NCBI GenBank assembly: GCA_007119345.1 | Contig: SKPV01000192.1 | Location: 1-31,090 of the forward strand | Direction: 5' to 3' | Source of the DNA: Halovivax sp. | GTDB taxonomy: Archaea; Halobacteriota; Halobacteria; Halobacteriales; Natrialbaceae | Length of the DNA: 31,090 bases | Shown here: positions 1 to 7,739 of the stretch, one piece after another | How positions within the stretch are numbered: position 1 is the stretch's first letter | How the letters are laid out: every line of letters begins with the position of its first letter | Notes under the pieces: model-generated | The model's database searches: none | Told to the model about the DNA's origin: nothing | The model's input: only the letters and a program-made list of their open reading frames with translations | Made by a program: the position numbers and the translations under genes

Positions 1-141
1 ACCGCTCCCGCGAGCCCGACCGCTTCTCGCGACCCAGTCCTTCGCCCACCAGCCCGACGTCCACGTTCCGATCGAGTGGGGATCATCGCCGGTGAAACGC
101 CGGAAATTTCTTGTCGAACAACGACCTAGTGTGCGTTCCCG

Positions 142-771
142 ATGGTCTCCGAGTACGACTTCTGGCTGCTCGACCTCGACGGCACGCTCGTCGACGTCGA
201 GTGGCGCTACACCCGCGAGGTGTTCGACCGGGTCGGCGACCGGCTCGGTCGCCGGTTCACCGACGAGGAGGCCGAGATCGTCTGGCACGGGCTGACGGGG
301 TCCCGGGACCGCCAGCTCCGCCAGTGGGGGATCGACCCGGAAGCGTTCTGGACGGCCTTCCACGCCGAGGAAGACCCGCTCGTCCGCGCGGAGTCCACCT
401 ACCTTCACGAAGACGCCGAGTTCGTCGGTACCCTCGACGCGCCGGTGGGGCTGGTGACCCACTGCCAGGCGTTCCTCGCCGAGCCCGTCCTCGAGCACGT
501 CGGCATCCGCGACTGGTTCGACGTCGTCCTCTGTTGCACCGAGGAGACCGGCTGGAAGCCCGACCCGCGTCCGGTCGAGTCCGTGATGGCCGACCTCGGA
601 GTCGCGCACAACGGCCACGCGGGCGTGCTGGCCGGCGACGGCTCCTGCGACGTCGGCGCCGCCTGGAACGCAGGCCTCGACGCCATCCACGTCGACCGAC
701 TCGGTCCGGAACAGCGCGGTCACTGCGTGCTCGGCGATTATCGCGTGAAGTCGTTCGACGAGCTGAGGTAG
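142..771 (+). CDS. HAD-superfamily hydrolase (phosphatase-like)
   Basis: The 209-residue protein begins with the HAD nucleophile motif DLDGTLVD at residues 11-18, where D11 is the expected nucleophile and D13 the acid/base. A later GWKPDP segment supplies the motif III lysine, and AGDGSCDVGAAWNAG supplies the acidic metal-binding motif IV, although the usual GDS is written GDGS. Between motifs I and III lies a helical cap, as in subclass I HAD enzymes such as phosphoglycolate phosphatase-like proteins. The likely reaction is hydrolysis of a small phosphorylated metabolite in the cytoplasm; the substrate cannot be read from sequence. The ATG at 142 places the motif at the usual distance from the N-terminus. 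The gene converges on the regulator at 815-1465. The 141 nt to its left hold no gene I can support. Confidence 0.88.
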   Translation: MVSEYDFWLLDLDGTLVDVEWRYTREVFDRVGDRLGRRFTDEEAEIVWHGLTGSRDRQLRQWGIDPEAFWTAFHAEEDPLVRAESTYLHEDAEFVGTLDAPVGLVTHCQAFLAEPVLEHVGIRDWFDVVLCCTEETGWKPDPRPVESVMADLGVAHNGHAGVLAGDGSCDVGAAWNAGLDAIHVDRLGPEQRGHCVLGDYRVKSFDELR

Positions 772-814
772 GCCGTACTCGCGGGTCGTCCTCGGTCACC
801 GCCGGCCCGAAACG

Positions 815-1465
815 TCAGACCGATCGACCGCTCGCCGGTTGCAACTCGGCGTCGACGAGGGTCTCGTAGGCCCGACGCAGCCGCTCGGAGAGCGCCTGGT
901 GGGAGATGCCGAGCTCGGCGGCCAGCTCCTCCATCGAGGTCCGCCGGGGAATCTCGAAGTAGCCGTGCTCGAAGGCGGCCACCAGGGCCTCGCGCTGTTC
1001 GGGGGTGAGTCGAGGGTGCCCGGTTCCCGGACGACCGCCCAGCTTCGCCACGCGGACGACCTCGACCGACGCGCCGTTCTCGTCGAGGCGGTCGTGCGTG
1101 GTGGCCAGGGCGTCTCGCTCCGGAAATCGCATCTCGAGGTGCCACCAGCCGTTCTTTCCCGTGATGTCGAGAACGGTCGCGTCGGCCTCGAGGAGCCGGT
1201 CGAAGCGCCGCCGGGTCGCCGGCGCCGGCGTGACGTCGTAGAGGAGTCGGTCGACCGTCTCGATCAGGAGCTCGGCGTCGTCCACCGAGGGATCGGCGGC
1301 GAGCGCCGCTCCCACCTCGGCCGGATCGCCGCCGGCGATCCACAGGGACGGCACCGTTCGCGATATCGAGGACTCGAGCTGGACGACCATCTCCGGCAGC
1401 CGGTCGAAGGCCGCCGAGAGGGCCAGGTCGTCGGCGGGAACCCGGAACTCGGCGATCGTGGACAT
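815..1465 (-). CDS. Bat-like HTH-10 family transcriptional regulator
   Basis: This 216-residue protein has an N-terminal sensor-like region of about 140 residues followed by a C-terminal HTH-10 (bacterioopsin activator type) domain from about residue 150. The HTH region contains LTPEQREALVAAFEHGYFEIPR and then TSMEELAAELGISHQALSERLRRA, a very typical haloarchaeal HTH-10 pattern. I chose the ATG at 1465 (protein begins MSTIAEFRV), not an upstream ATG at 1501, because a TATA-like box at 1489-1496 sits about 27 nt before 1465, as in leaderless haloarchaeal transcripts. The role is sequence-specific DNA binding with an unknown input. It stands alone, convergent with the HAD gene, so its targets cannot be inferred. 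Confidence 0.9.
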   Translation of the reverse strand: MSTIAEFRVPADDLALSAAFDRLPEMVVQLESSISRTVPSLWIAGGDPAEVGAALAADPSVDDAELLIETVDRLLYDVTPAPATRRRFDRLLEADATVLDITGKNGWWHLEMRFPERDALATTHDRLDENGASVEVVRVAKLGGRPGTGHPRLTPEQREALVAAFEHGYFEIPRRTSMEELAAELGISHQALSERLRRAYETLVDAELQPASGRSV

Positions 1466-1488
1466 CGGAGAGAGTACACCGAAGAGCC

Positions 1489-1496
1489 GTAAAAAC
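1489..1496 (-). promoter_or_regulatory. TATA-like box of the HTH-10 regulator
   Basis: On the minus strand this reads GTTTTTAC and is centred about 27 nt upstream of the ATG at 1465. That is the spacing expected if transcription starts at or next to the start codon. The call rests on sequence and spacing alone. Confidence 0.5.
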
Positions 1497-1575
1497 GCCA
1501 CACTCAGCGTCGACGACGGTCAGGTTCGCTTACCGATCGCCGGCGGAGGCCGACGGGACGATTCGAGAGGCGGTG

Positions 1576-1735
1576 GAATCGGTCCGAGCACCGCTTGCGA
1601 GGCGACGCCACGCTCGCGGTGACTCGATCCGATTCACGCGAGACCACGCGAGAGCCGGTCCGATCACGTGAGTCACGCTCGCGGCGACCCGATTCGAGCG
1701 AGACAACGCGAGCGTCGAATCGGTCCGGCAGGACG
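1576..1735. repeat. degenerate direct repeat of about 60 bp
   Basis: Two imperfect copies begin with CACGCTCGCGG at about 1609 and 1674. Both continue through a CCGATTC segment, a GCGAGAC segment and an ACGCGAG segment to a GGTCCG end, with a few small gaps between copies. A further piece containing GAATCGGTCCG precedes them at about 1576. The repeat fills most of the space between the start of the HTH gene and the end of the first moeA. No reading frame is conserved across copies. Confidence 0.45.
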
Positions 1736-1752
1736 TGCGAGAGACGACCCGA

Positions 1753-3651
1753 TCACGCGACGTCCTCGACGACGGTGCGGAACGCGGTCTCGAGCCGCTC
1801 GAGGCCCTCCTTTTCGCGTCGATCGGGGTTCGCGAGCAGGCGGACGGGTTCCTCGTCGACGGGCACGAACCCCAGCGAGAGGCGCTCGGCGGTCTCCCGG
1901 AGGCCGAGGGCGGCGTCCGCGTCGCCGGCCGCGACGCGGCGGGCGGGGCTCTCGTGGGCTCGCAGGCCCGCCGCGTAGCCGTCGATCGCCCCCTCGACCG
2001 CGCGGCGCCCGCGCCCGGTTCGCTCGGCGAGCTCCGCGAGCGAGGCGTCGAGGCTGCGGCGCATCCCGGAGTCGGTCGTCCGGTTGACGAACCGAAGGTC
2101 GCGCTCGATCAGGTCCGCGAGCCCCTCGACGGCGTCGGGGTTGTCCCGCGGGACGATGAGCCCCCACGTCCGCGAGAAGCGCCCGATCTCGTCGGCGGCG
2201 AGCTCGCGCTCCACGGGCCCCGCGACGACCGCCACGTCCGGGACGCCCGTCCGGAGCCGGCGGACCGCGGGACGGCTCCCCTCGGAGAGGTATCGCGGGT
2301 TCTCGAGGCGGTCGAGGACGCGGTTGATCGTCGGGTCGTCCTCGCCGACGCCGAGCAGCGTCGGCGGCTCGACGTCGGGCGAGAAGAGCGTCACCGTCAC
2401 CGGCTCGCCCGCCGAGAGGTAGTCCGTATCCGCGGACACCTCGACGATGCCGTCGGCCGCCGCGAGGCTCGTCGTCGCGCCGCTGCCCTTGTCGACCGGG
2501 TAGACGAGCGGAGCGCCGGTAGGCGGCCCCTCGCCCTCGCCGCCCAGCCGTTCGTCCGGCCCGGATTCGACCAGGCCCACGGGCATGAGCCGGCGCCGGC
2601 CTTCGGCGTAGCGCTCCTCGACGGCCATCCGGCCCTCGACCGTCGCCGTCTCGGCCGCGGGGAGCCCGGCGGCCTCGCGGATCGCCGGCGCGACGAAGGT
2701 TCGAAACACCATCATCGCCGAGACGGGGTAGCCGGGCAGGCCGACGTAGGCCGACCCGTCCAGGCGGCCGACGAGCATCGGCTTGCCGGGTTTGACGCTC
2801 ACGCCGTGCAGGAGGAGCTCGCCGAGTTCGTCGATCACGCGGTAGACGACGTCGACGGCGCTGGCGCTGGTCGAACCGGACGAGAGCACGAGGTCGCACT
2901 CGCCCGCCGCCTCGCGCAACACGTCCTCCATCGCGTCCCAGTCGTCGCCGACGTGGGGATAGCGGACGGGGTCGCCGCCGGCCTCGGAGACGGCCGCGGC
3001 GATCGCGTAGCCGTTGACGTCGTAGATCTCCCCGCGCTCGCTGCGGAGCGCCTCGCCGGGCGGGACCAGCTCGTCGCCCGTCGAGACGATCCCGACCCGC
3101 GGGGACGACCGGACGGGCACCTCATCGGCGCCGAGCGCCGAGAGCAGGCCGACCTCCCGCGGCGTGATCCGGGTTCCCGGCCCGAGCGCGCGCTCGCCCG
3201 CCGCGACGTCCGCGCCGGCGAACATCACGTTGTCCCCCGGCGCCAGGCTCGTCCGGACCAATACCGCGTCCTCGTCGGCGTCCGTCCGCTCGACGGGGAC
3301 CATCGCGTCCGCCCCGTCGGGCATCACCGCGCCAGTCGAGATCTCGACCGCCTCGCCCTCGCCGACCGCGACCGACGGCTCCTCGCCGGCGTGCACCTCG
3401 CCGACGACCGTCAGCCTCGCGGGATCCGCCTCGTCGGCGCCGACGGTGTCGCCCGCCCGAAGCGCGTAGCCGTCGAGGCTCGCCCGATCGAATCCCGGGA
3501 CGTCGAGCTCGGCGTCGATCCGCGACGCCAGCACTCGGCCGCTCGCCTCGGCGAGGGGGACCCGCTCGATCCCGCCCTCGAGCGCGAGCGAGCGGATCGC
3601 CTCGCGGGCCTCCTCCGGGTCGGCCAGGTCGCGAAACTCCTTGCGTTCCAT
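1753..3651 (-). CDS. moeA: MoeA-type molybdopterin molybdenumtransferase with C-terminal PBP-like domain
   Basis: The protein has 632 residues. Residues 1 to about 425 are a full MoeA: DRASLDGYALRAGDT (55-69), STGAVMPDGADAMVPVE (105-121), the MPT-binding-like core with VSTGDELVPPGE (189-200), SSGSTSASAVDVV (257-269), KPGKP (287-291) and GLPGYPVSA (304-312). MoeA inserts molybdate (or tungstate) into adenylylated molybdopterin. Residues from about 430 to the end form a periplasmic-binding-protein-like domain of the kind often fused to archaeal and bacterial MoeA, for example around GLIVPRDNPDAVEGLADL and HESPARRVAAGDADAALGL; it is thought to sense a ligand such as the oxyanion. The ATG at 3651 has a TATA-like box about 27 nt upstream, so the gene can be transcribed separately from its neighbour, whose stop lies 46 nt away. 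Confidence 0.93.
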   Translation of the reverse strand: MERKEFRDLADPEEAREAIRSLALEGGIERVPLAEASGRVLASRIDAELDVPGFDRASLDGYALRAGDTVGADEADPARLTVVGEVHAGEEPSVAVGEGEAVEISTGAVMPDGADAMVPVERTDADEDAVLVRTSLAPGDNVMFAGADVAAGERALGPGTRITPREVGLLSALGADEVPVRSSPRVGIVSTGDELVPPGEALRSERGEIYDVNGYAIAAAVSEAGGDPVRYPHVGDDWDAMEDVLREAAGECDLVLSSGSTSASAVDVVYRVIDELGELLLHGVSVKPGKPMLVGRLDGSAYVGLPGYPVSAMMVFRTFVAPAIREAAGLPAAETATVEGRMAVEERYAEGRRRLMPVGLVESGPDERLGGEGEGPPTGAPLVYPVDKGSGATTSLAAADGIVEVSADTDYLSAGEPVTVTLFSPDVEPPTLLGVGEDDPTINRVLDRLENPRYLSEGSRPAVRRLRTGVPDVAVVAGPVERELAADEIGRFSRTWGLIVPRDNPDAVEGLADLIERDLRFVNRTTDSGMRRSLDASLAELAERTGRGRRAVEGAIDGYAAGLRAHESPARRVAAGDADAALGLRETAERLSLGFVPVDEEPVRLLANPDRREKEGLERLETAFRTVVEDVA

Positions 3652-3674
3652 GGGCGGGCGTTCGAGACCCGGGC

Positions 3675-3682
3675 GTAAAATC
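3675..3682 (-). promoter_or_regulatory. TATA-like box of the longer moeA
   Basis: The minus strand reads GATTTTAC, centred about 27 nt before the ATG at 3651. It lies between the stop codon of the hydrolase gene and the moeA start. This suggests a leaderless transcript that starts inside the intergenic gap. Confidence 0.5.
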
Positions 3683-3697
3683 TCTCGCGACTCGAGT

Positions 3698-4594
3698 TCA
3701 CTCGGCGGAGAGGTGCTCGACGAGCAGCGCCGTCACCGCCTCGGCCCGGTCGTGGGGGACCCAGTGACTCGCGCCGGGAAAGCGTTCGAGACGGCCGTCC
3801 TCGCAGTAGGCGAGGCTCTCGGGCGCCATGTCGGCCTCCAGCGCGACGTCCTCCTCGCCCCAGATCACCGCGGTCGGCTGCGCGACGATCTCGCGGGGCG
3901 GCGTGGTCCGGTGGCGAACCGCGGCGCGGTACCAGTTGAGCATGGCGGTGAGCGCACCGGATTTCGACCACGCCTCGCGATACCGGTCCAGGTCGCGGTC
4001 GGTGAACGAGCCGGGCGCGGCGCGACCGCGCATGGCTTTCTCGAGGGCAGCGTAGTTTCCCCTCCGACAGCCCAGCTCGGGAAGCCACGGCAGCTGGAAG
4101 TAGAAGGCGTACCAGCTCTTGCGCAGCTGTTTCCAGTTCGACCGCAGGTGGCGTCGGAACACCGACGGGTGCGGGACGTTACAGATGCCGAGCCGGTCGA
4201 CGGCGTCCGGGTACCGGAGCGCGAGGTCCCAGGCGACGGCCCCGCCCCAGTCGTGGCCGACGACGTGCGCGGACTCGCGGTCCTCGCCCCGAATCAGTTC
4301 GACGACGTCGCGGGAGAGCGCTTCGATCCGGTAGTCCCAGACGCGGCCGGGCTTCTCGCTCAGGTTGTAGCCCCGCTGGTCCGGGACGAGCACCCGAAAC
4401 CCGGCCTCGACGAGGGGTTCGATCTGGTTGCGCCAGCCGTACCAGAACTCCGGAAAGCCGTGCAGGAGGACGACGAGCGGGTCGTCGGGATCGCCTGCGG
4501 CGACCGCGTGGAGCCCCACGTCGTGACCGGCCCTCACCGTCGACTCGAGGTCGAGCGCGGGGAGCAGCGAGGCGTCGGTCCGAGCCGTTCGCAT
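3698..4594 (-). CDS. alpha/beta hydrolase, epoxide hydrolase / dehalogenase-like
   Basis: The 298-residue protein has the alpha/beta hydrolase fold. HGFPEFWYGWR (residues 45-55) holds the HGxP oxyanion-hole motif and the W characteristic of epoxide hydrolases. GHDWGG puts an aspartate nucleophile at D115, as in epoxide hydrolases and haloalkane dehalogenases, not the serine of esterases. VIWGEEDVALEADM precedes the acid position, and GASHWVPHD supplies the catalytic histidine at about H277. A cap region rich in W and Y lies between. Hydrolysis of an epoxide, or less likely a halogenated or ester substrate, is expected. Translation could start at GTG 4597 or at the adjacent ATG 4594; I use the ATG. 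It sits between two moeA genes on the same strand, but no functional link to molybdenum cofactor assembly is evident. Confidence 0.88.
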   Translation of the reverse strand: MRTARTDASLLPALDLESTVRAGHDVGLHAVAAGDPDDPLVVLLHGFPEFWYGWRNQIEPLVEAGFRVLVPDQRGYNLSEKPGRVWDYRIEALSRDVVELIRGEDRESAHVVGHDWGGAVAWDLALRYPDAVDRLGICNVPHPSVFRRHLRSNWKQLRKSWYAFYFQLPWLPELGCRRGNYAALEKAMRGRAAPGSFTDRDLDRYREAWSKSGALTAMLNWYRAAVRHRTTPPREIVAQPTAVIWGEEDVALEADMAPESLAYCEDGRLERFPGASHWVPHDRAEAVTALLVEHLSAE

Positions 4595-4707
4595 CACGGG
4601 TCGCTATTGAACCCGGGTCGCCAAGAGCGTTGACGCGACGAGGCCGGCGGATCCGGCCGGTCGCCTCGAGCGTGGCGAACGGCCCGATCGATTCCACAGC
4701 TCGACGA

Positions 4708-6042
4708 TCACCCGTCCGGAGACTCCCACAGCTCGACGTCGATCGTCTCGCCCGCCGGAATCCCCTCCCGGGACTCGTCGACGACCACCCAGCCGTCCGC
4801 CAGTGCGACGCTCGAGAGGACGCCCGATCCGCTGGCCCGGGTCGGAATCGCCGCGTGCGACCGTTCCCCGTCGTCCGAGTCGCGATCGTCATCGCCGTCG
4901 GTCCCGCGCGCCTCCAGCTTCACCCGGGCGAACGTCCGCGTCCCCGGCTCGCTGGGGATCTTCCGGTCGAGGCGCGCCCGGACCGTCGGGTGGTCCTCGA
5001 CGGGCGCGCCCTCCAGCCACCGCAGGACGGGGCGCAGGAACTGGACGGCGTTGACGATGCAGGCGACGGGGTAGCCCGGGAGCGCGAGCACGGGCGTCTC
5101 CTCCACGATCCCGAGGCAGACGGGGTGGCCCGGCTTGAGCGCCACGCCGTGGACGAGCACCTCGCCGAGCCCGTCGATCACCTCCGGCAGGAGGTCCCGT
5201 TCGCCGACGGACGAGCCGCCCGTCGTGACGACGACGTCCGCCGCGAGGTCGCGCTCGATCGCCGCGCGGAGCGCGTCCGGATCGTCCGTGACGACGTCGC
5301 GGTAGGTCGCCCCGCCACCCCAGCGTTCGACCAGCCGCGAGACGGTGAGGCCGTTCGTCTCGACGACCTGTCCCGGTCCGGGTTCCTCGCCCGGGTCGAC
5401 GAGCTCCTCGCCGGTCGGAATCACGCTCACCGTCGGCCCGTCGGCGACGGATACGCGATCCACGCCGACCGACCGCAGGAGGCCGAGGTCCGACGGCCGC
5501 AGCCGGTGGCCGGGCTCGTAGAGCGTCGCGGCCGCCTCCACGTCCTCGCCGACGGGCGCGACGTTCTCGCCCGCGGCGACCGCGTCCTCGACCTCGAGCT
5601 CGCCGAGGTCCGCCAGCTCGGTGACGTGCTCGATCATCACCACGGCGTCGGCGCCGTCGGGAAGCGCGCTCCCGGTGTGGACCCTGGCGGCGGCTCCGCG
5701 CTCGACTGGCGCCGGTCCGTCGTCGCGTCCCTCGGCGATCCGGAGCACCGCTGGCGACCGGCCCGAGGCGCCGTGGGTGTCCGCGGCGCGCACCGCGTAG
5801 CCGTCCATCGCCGCGCGCTCGTAGTGGGGAACGTCCCGCTCGGCCGTCACCGACTCGGCCAGGACGCGACCGTCGGCCGATTCGATCGGAACGGTCTCGA
5901 CGTCGACGACCGGCTCGCCCGCCGCCCCGCCGACCGACTCGTCCGCCCCGACGACGGCCTCGCGCAGGATCGCCCGCGCTTCGTCCACCCGCGTTCGCTC
6001 CTTGAATCCGGCCGTCCGGCGATCGGGATCGGCGCCTTCCAT
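4708..6042 (-). CDS. moeA: MoeA-type molybdopterin molybdenumtransferase (second paralogue)
   Basis: This 444-residue MoeA shares the family core: ERAAMDGYAVRAADT (75-89), HTGSALPDGADAVVMIEH (122-139), IPTGEELVDPGEE (208-220), TTGGSSVGERDLLPE (273-287), LKPGHP (302-307) and LALPGYPVA (319-327). It ends after domain IV at normal MoeA length and lacks the PBP-like tail of its neighbour at 1753-3651. Where most MoeA proteins have KPGKP, this one has KPGHP, replacing the second conserved lysine by histidine. A polar, low-complexity insertion (about residues 379-395, D/R-rich) interrupts domain IV. Archaea often keep two or more MoeA copies, proposed to separate molybdenum from tungsten or different steps; that assignment is inference here. 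The ATG at 6042 has a TATA-like box 27 nt upstream; an upstream ATG at 6093 is less likely. Confidence 0.93.
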   Translation of the reverse strand: MEGADPDRRTAGFKERTRVDEARAILREAVVGADESVGGAAGEPVVDVETVPIESADGRVLAESVTAERDVPHYERAAMDGYAVRAADTHGASGRSPAVLRIAEGRDDGPAPVERGAAARVHTGSALPDGADAVVMIEHVTELADLGELEVEDAVAAGENVAPVGEDVEAAATLYEPGHRLRPSDLGLLRSVGVDRVSVADGPTVSVIPTGEELVDPGEEPGPGQVVETNGLTVSRLVERWGGGATYRDVVTDDPDALRAAIERDLAADVVVTTGGSSVGERDLLPEVIDGLGEVLVHGVALKPGHPVCLGIVEETPVLALPGYPVACIVNAVQFLRPVLRWLEGAPVEDHPTVRARLDRKIPSEPGTRTFARVKLEARGTDGDDDRDSDDGERSHAAIPTRASGSGVLSSVALADGWVVVDESREGIPAGETIDVELWESPDG

Positions 6043-6065
6043 GGATGAGCCTCCGTCCGGCGAGG

Positions 6066-6073
6066 CAAAAAGC
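6066..6073 (-). promoter_or_regulatory. TATA-like box of the shorter moeA
   Basis: The minus strand reads GCTTTTTG, centred about 27 nt upstream of the ATG at 6042. It supports that start over the ATG at 6093, which would place the box inside the coding sequence. Confidence 0.4.
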
Positions 6074-6189
6074 GTGGGGACCCGGGGCCGCACGCTTCGA
6101 ATCCGGAGCGCGTGATCCGCGGACTGCGTGTCGGCCGTCGACGGCCGAAGGCTATCACCGGCAGATGAGAAGCCCGAAACCGATGGAGC

Positions 6190-6345
6190 GCGGGCCAGTA
6201 ACCGACGAATTGGGAGCGAAAACCGGCGGACTGGGGGCCGCTAACCGACGGACTGGGGGCCGCTAACCGACGGATTGGGGGCCGGCAACCGACGGACTGG
6301 GGACGGAAACCGACGAGCTGGGGCCGCCAACCGACGGCCCGGAGG
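6190..6345. repeat. tandem repeat, about seven units of 22 nt
   Basis: Units follow the pattern CCGCTAACCGACGGACTGGG plus GG, with variation mainly in the first five bases and in the ACTGG part. The two or three central units are nearly identical and the outer ones degenerate. The unit length of 22 is not a multiple of three, so the array does not encode a periodic protein. It lies immediately past the stop codon of the membrane protein gene at 6351-7091 and before the start of the shorter moeA. It has no spacers and is not a CRISPR. Confidence 0.85.
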
Positions 6346-6350
6346 CGGCC

Positions 6351-7091
6351 CTACTCGGCCGGCCGCTCCCCAGTCCGCTCGCCGGCCGGGCCGTCGGTAC
6401 CCTCGTCCGCGTCCTCGGTCGCCGCCGCCCCGTCGCCGCGCTCGTCGAACTCGATCGATCGCTCCGTGCCCCCCTTGGGCCGTCGTTCCGTACCGTCATC
6501 GGCCGCGTCCCCGTCGTCCTCGGCCGCGTCCCCGTCGTCCTCGGGCGCGTCCCCGTCGTCGTCGGCGCCAGCGTCTCCGCGCCCGTCCCCGCGGTCCGGG
6601 AGGAGCCGCTCGGCCAGCGCACCGAGTCGCCGGTAGGCCAGGTTCACGTACAGTCCCGCGAGGAAGGCGAGCCCGGCGACGACCGATTCGACCCCGCTCG
6701 CGTCGGCGAGGACGACGTCGGAGAGGAGGAAGACGCCGGCGCCGAGGGGCAGCGCCGCCGGCACCCGAAAGTTGAACTGCAGTACCTTGGCCGTCGGGCA
6801 GTGGAAGTCGTCGGTCAGTGCGGTGAAGACGTACCCGAGCGCCCCGAGCACGCTGAAGACGTAGATGTACCAGGGGACGACGCCGACCTCGGCGCCGGCC
6901 ACCTCCGTCGAGCCGAAGACGAAGAGATCGGTCGTCAGGAGGACCAGCACGATCGTCAGGAGGACGTTCGCTCCCACGACCGCGAGGCCGATTCCGGTCT
7001 CGTACCACGGCTTCGCCAGTCCGCTCGAGGATCCGTCCCCACCGTCCACCCCGCACGGTCTCGACGACCCGCCGGGTTCGCCACTTCTCAT
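6351..7091 (-). CDS. four-helix membrane protein with acidic C-terminal tail, unknown function
   Basis: The 246-residue protein has a short N-terminal cytoplasmic stretch and four hydrophobic segments. These are around GIGLAVVGANVLLTIVLVLL, VVPWYIYVFSVLGALGYVFTAL, PAALPLGAGVFLLSDVVLA and VVAGLAFLAGLYVNLAY. A long, disordered and very acidic tail follows, in which GDAAEDDGD-like units repeat (about residues 180-210). I do not recognise a functional family; it resembles small haloarchaeal membrane proteins of unknown role. The ATG at 7091 (protein begins MRSGEPGG) is preferred over one at 7154, because an AT-rich TATA-like box at 7116-7125 lies 29 nt upstream of 7091. It is transcribed away from hsp20. 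Confidence 0.72.
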   Translation of the reverse strand: MRSGEPGGSSRPCGVDGGDGSSSGLAKPWYETGIGLAVVGANVLLTIVLVLLTTDLFVFGSTEVAGAEVGVVPWYIYVFSVLGALGYVFTALTDDFHCPTAKVLQFNFRVPAALPLGAGVFLLSDVVLADASGVESVVAGLAFLAGLYVNLAYRRLGALAERLLPDRGDGRGDAGADDDGDAPEDDGDAAEDDGDAADDGTERRPKGGTERSIEFDERGDGAAATEDADEGTDGPAGERTGERPAE

Positions 7092-7115
7092 GGACCGCGA
7101 CTTTCGGCCGAACGT

Positions 7116-7125
7116 ACTTATTTTT
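7116..7125 (-). promoter_or_regulatory. TATA-like box of the four-helix membrane protein
   Basis: The minus strand reads AAAAATAAGT, the most AT-rich stretch of the 7092-7376 intergenic region. Its centre is about 29 nt upstream of the ATG at 7091. Confidence 0.55.
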
Positions 7126-7376
7126 CGCCTCGCTCGAGAGAGACGCGACGGCACAAACAGCCGCGATCATCGAAACCGATGGCGACGATCGCGCGACGGC
7201 CGCGGCCTTCGGCCGCTTCCGCACGTGTCGGAACGCTCATCGGTCACCGCGACACACCGACCTCGCACGGGTGCCTCGTTCTCGAGCGCGGTCGTTCTCC
7301 CCGCCAACCCGCTCCAGGTCGCCGTCCCCGCGCTCCTACCGCGGCCTTTTTCGTTCCGGCCTCCGAACCGGTCACC

Positions 7377-7733
7377 ATGGCCGCCCTTCGCGACGCCCTG
7401 CGGGAACTCCCCGACGACGTATTCTTCGATCTGCTGGAAAGCGACGACGCCTACCTGCTCGTGCTCGACGTCCCGGGCGCCTCCGCGGCGAGCATCGACG
7501 TGACCGTCGAGAACGGACGGTTGTGCGTCGAGGCCCGCCGCGAGGAAACCTTCCCCGACGACTTCGAGTACGTCGAAGAGAATCGGACGGTCAACAGGGA
7601 GCTGAGCCTGACGATGCCGGACGACGTCACCGGCGAGGCCGTCGAGACCGCCGTCGAGCGCGGCGTGGTGGAGGTGCGGCTGCCGAAAGACGGCGCGACG
7701 ACGATCGACGTAGTCGAAGACGAGTCGGCCTAA
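7377..7733 (+). CDS. Hsp20 / alpha-crystallin family small heat-shock protein
   Basis: The 118-residue protein is almost entirely one alpha-crystallin domain. It starts near YLLVLDVPGASAASIDVTVENGRLCVEARR and contains the typical NRELSLTMPDDV and VERGVVEVRLPK strands. A C-terminal I-x-V motif (TIDVVED), used for oligomer assembly, follows. The N-terminal arm is very short. As an ATP-independent chaperone it should hold unfolding proteins in the cytoplasm. The ATG at 7377 follows a CTTTTTCG stretch at about 7346-7353 that could serve as a TATA box. The stop codon lies only 6 nt before the UbiB-type kinase gene, suggesting one transcript. Confidence 0.9.
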   Translation: MAALRDALRELPDDVFFDLLESDDAYLLVLDVPGASAASIDVTVENGRLCVEARREETFPDDFEYVEENRTVNRELSLTMPDDVTGEAVETAVERGVVEVRLPKDGATTIDVVEDESA

Positions 7734-7739
7734 CGCGAG

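Noticed and set aside
1735..3678. Long open frame on the plus strand opposite the longer moeA
   Set aside because: It mirrors the moeA frame. Its product is rich in repeated R/D/V segments without motifs, as produced by high GC on the opposite strand.
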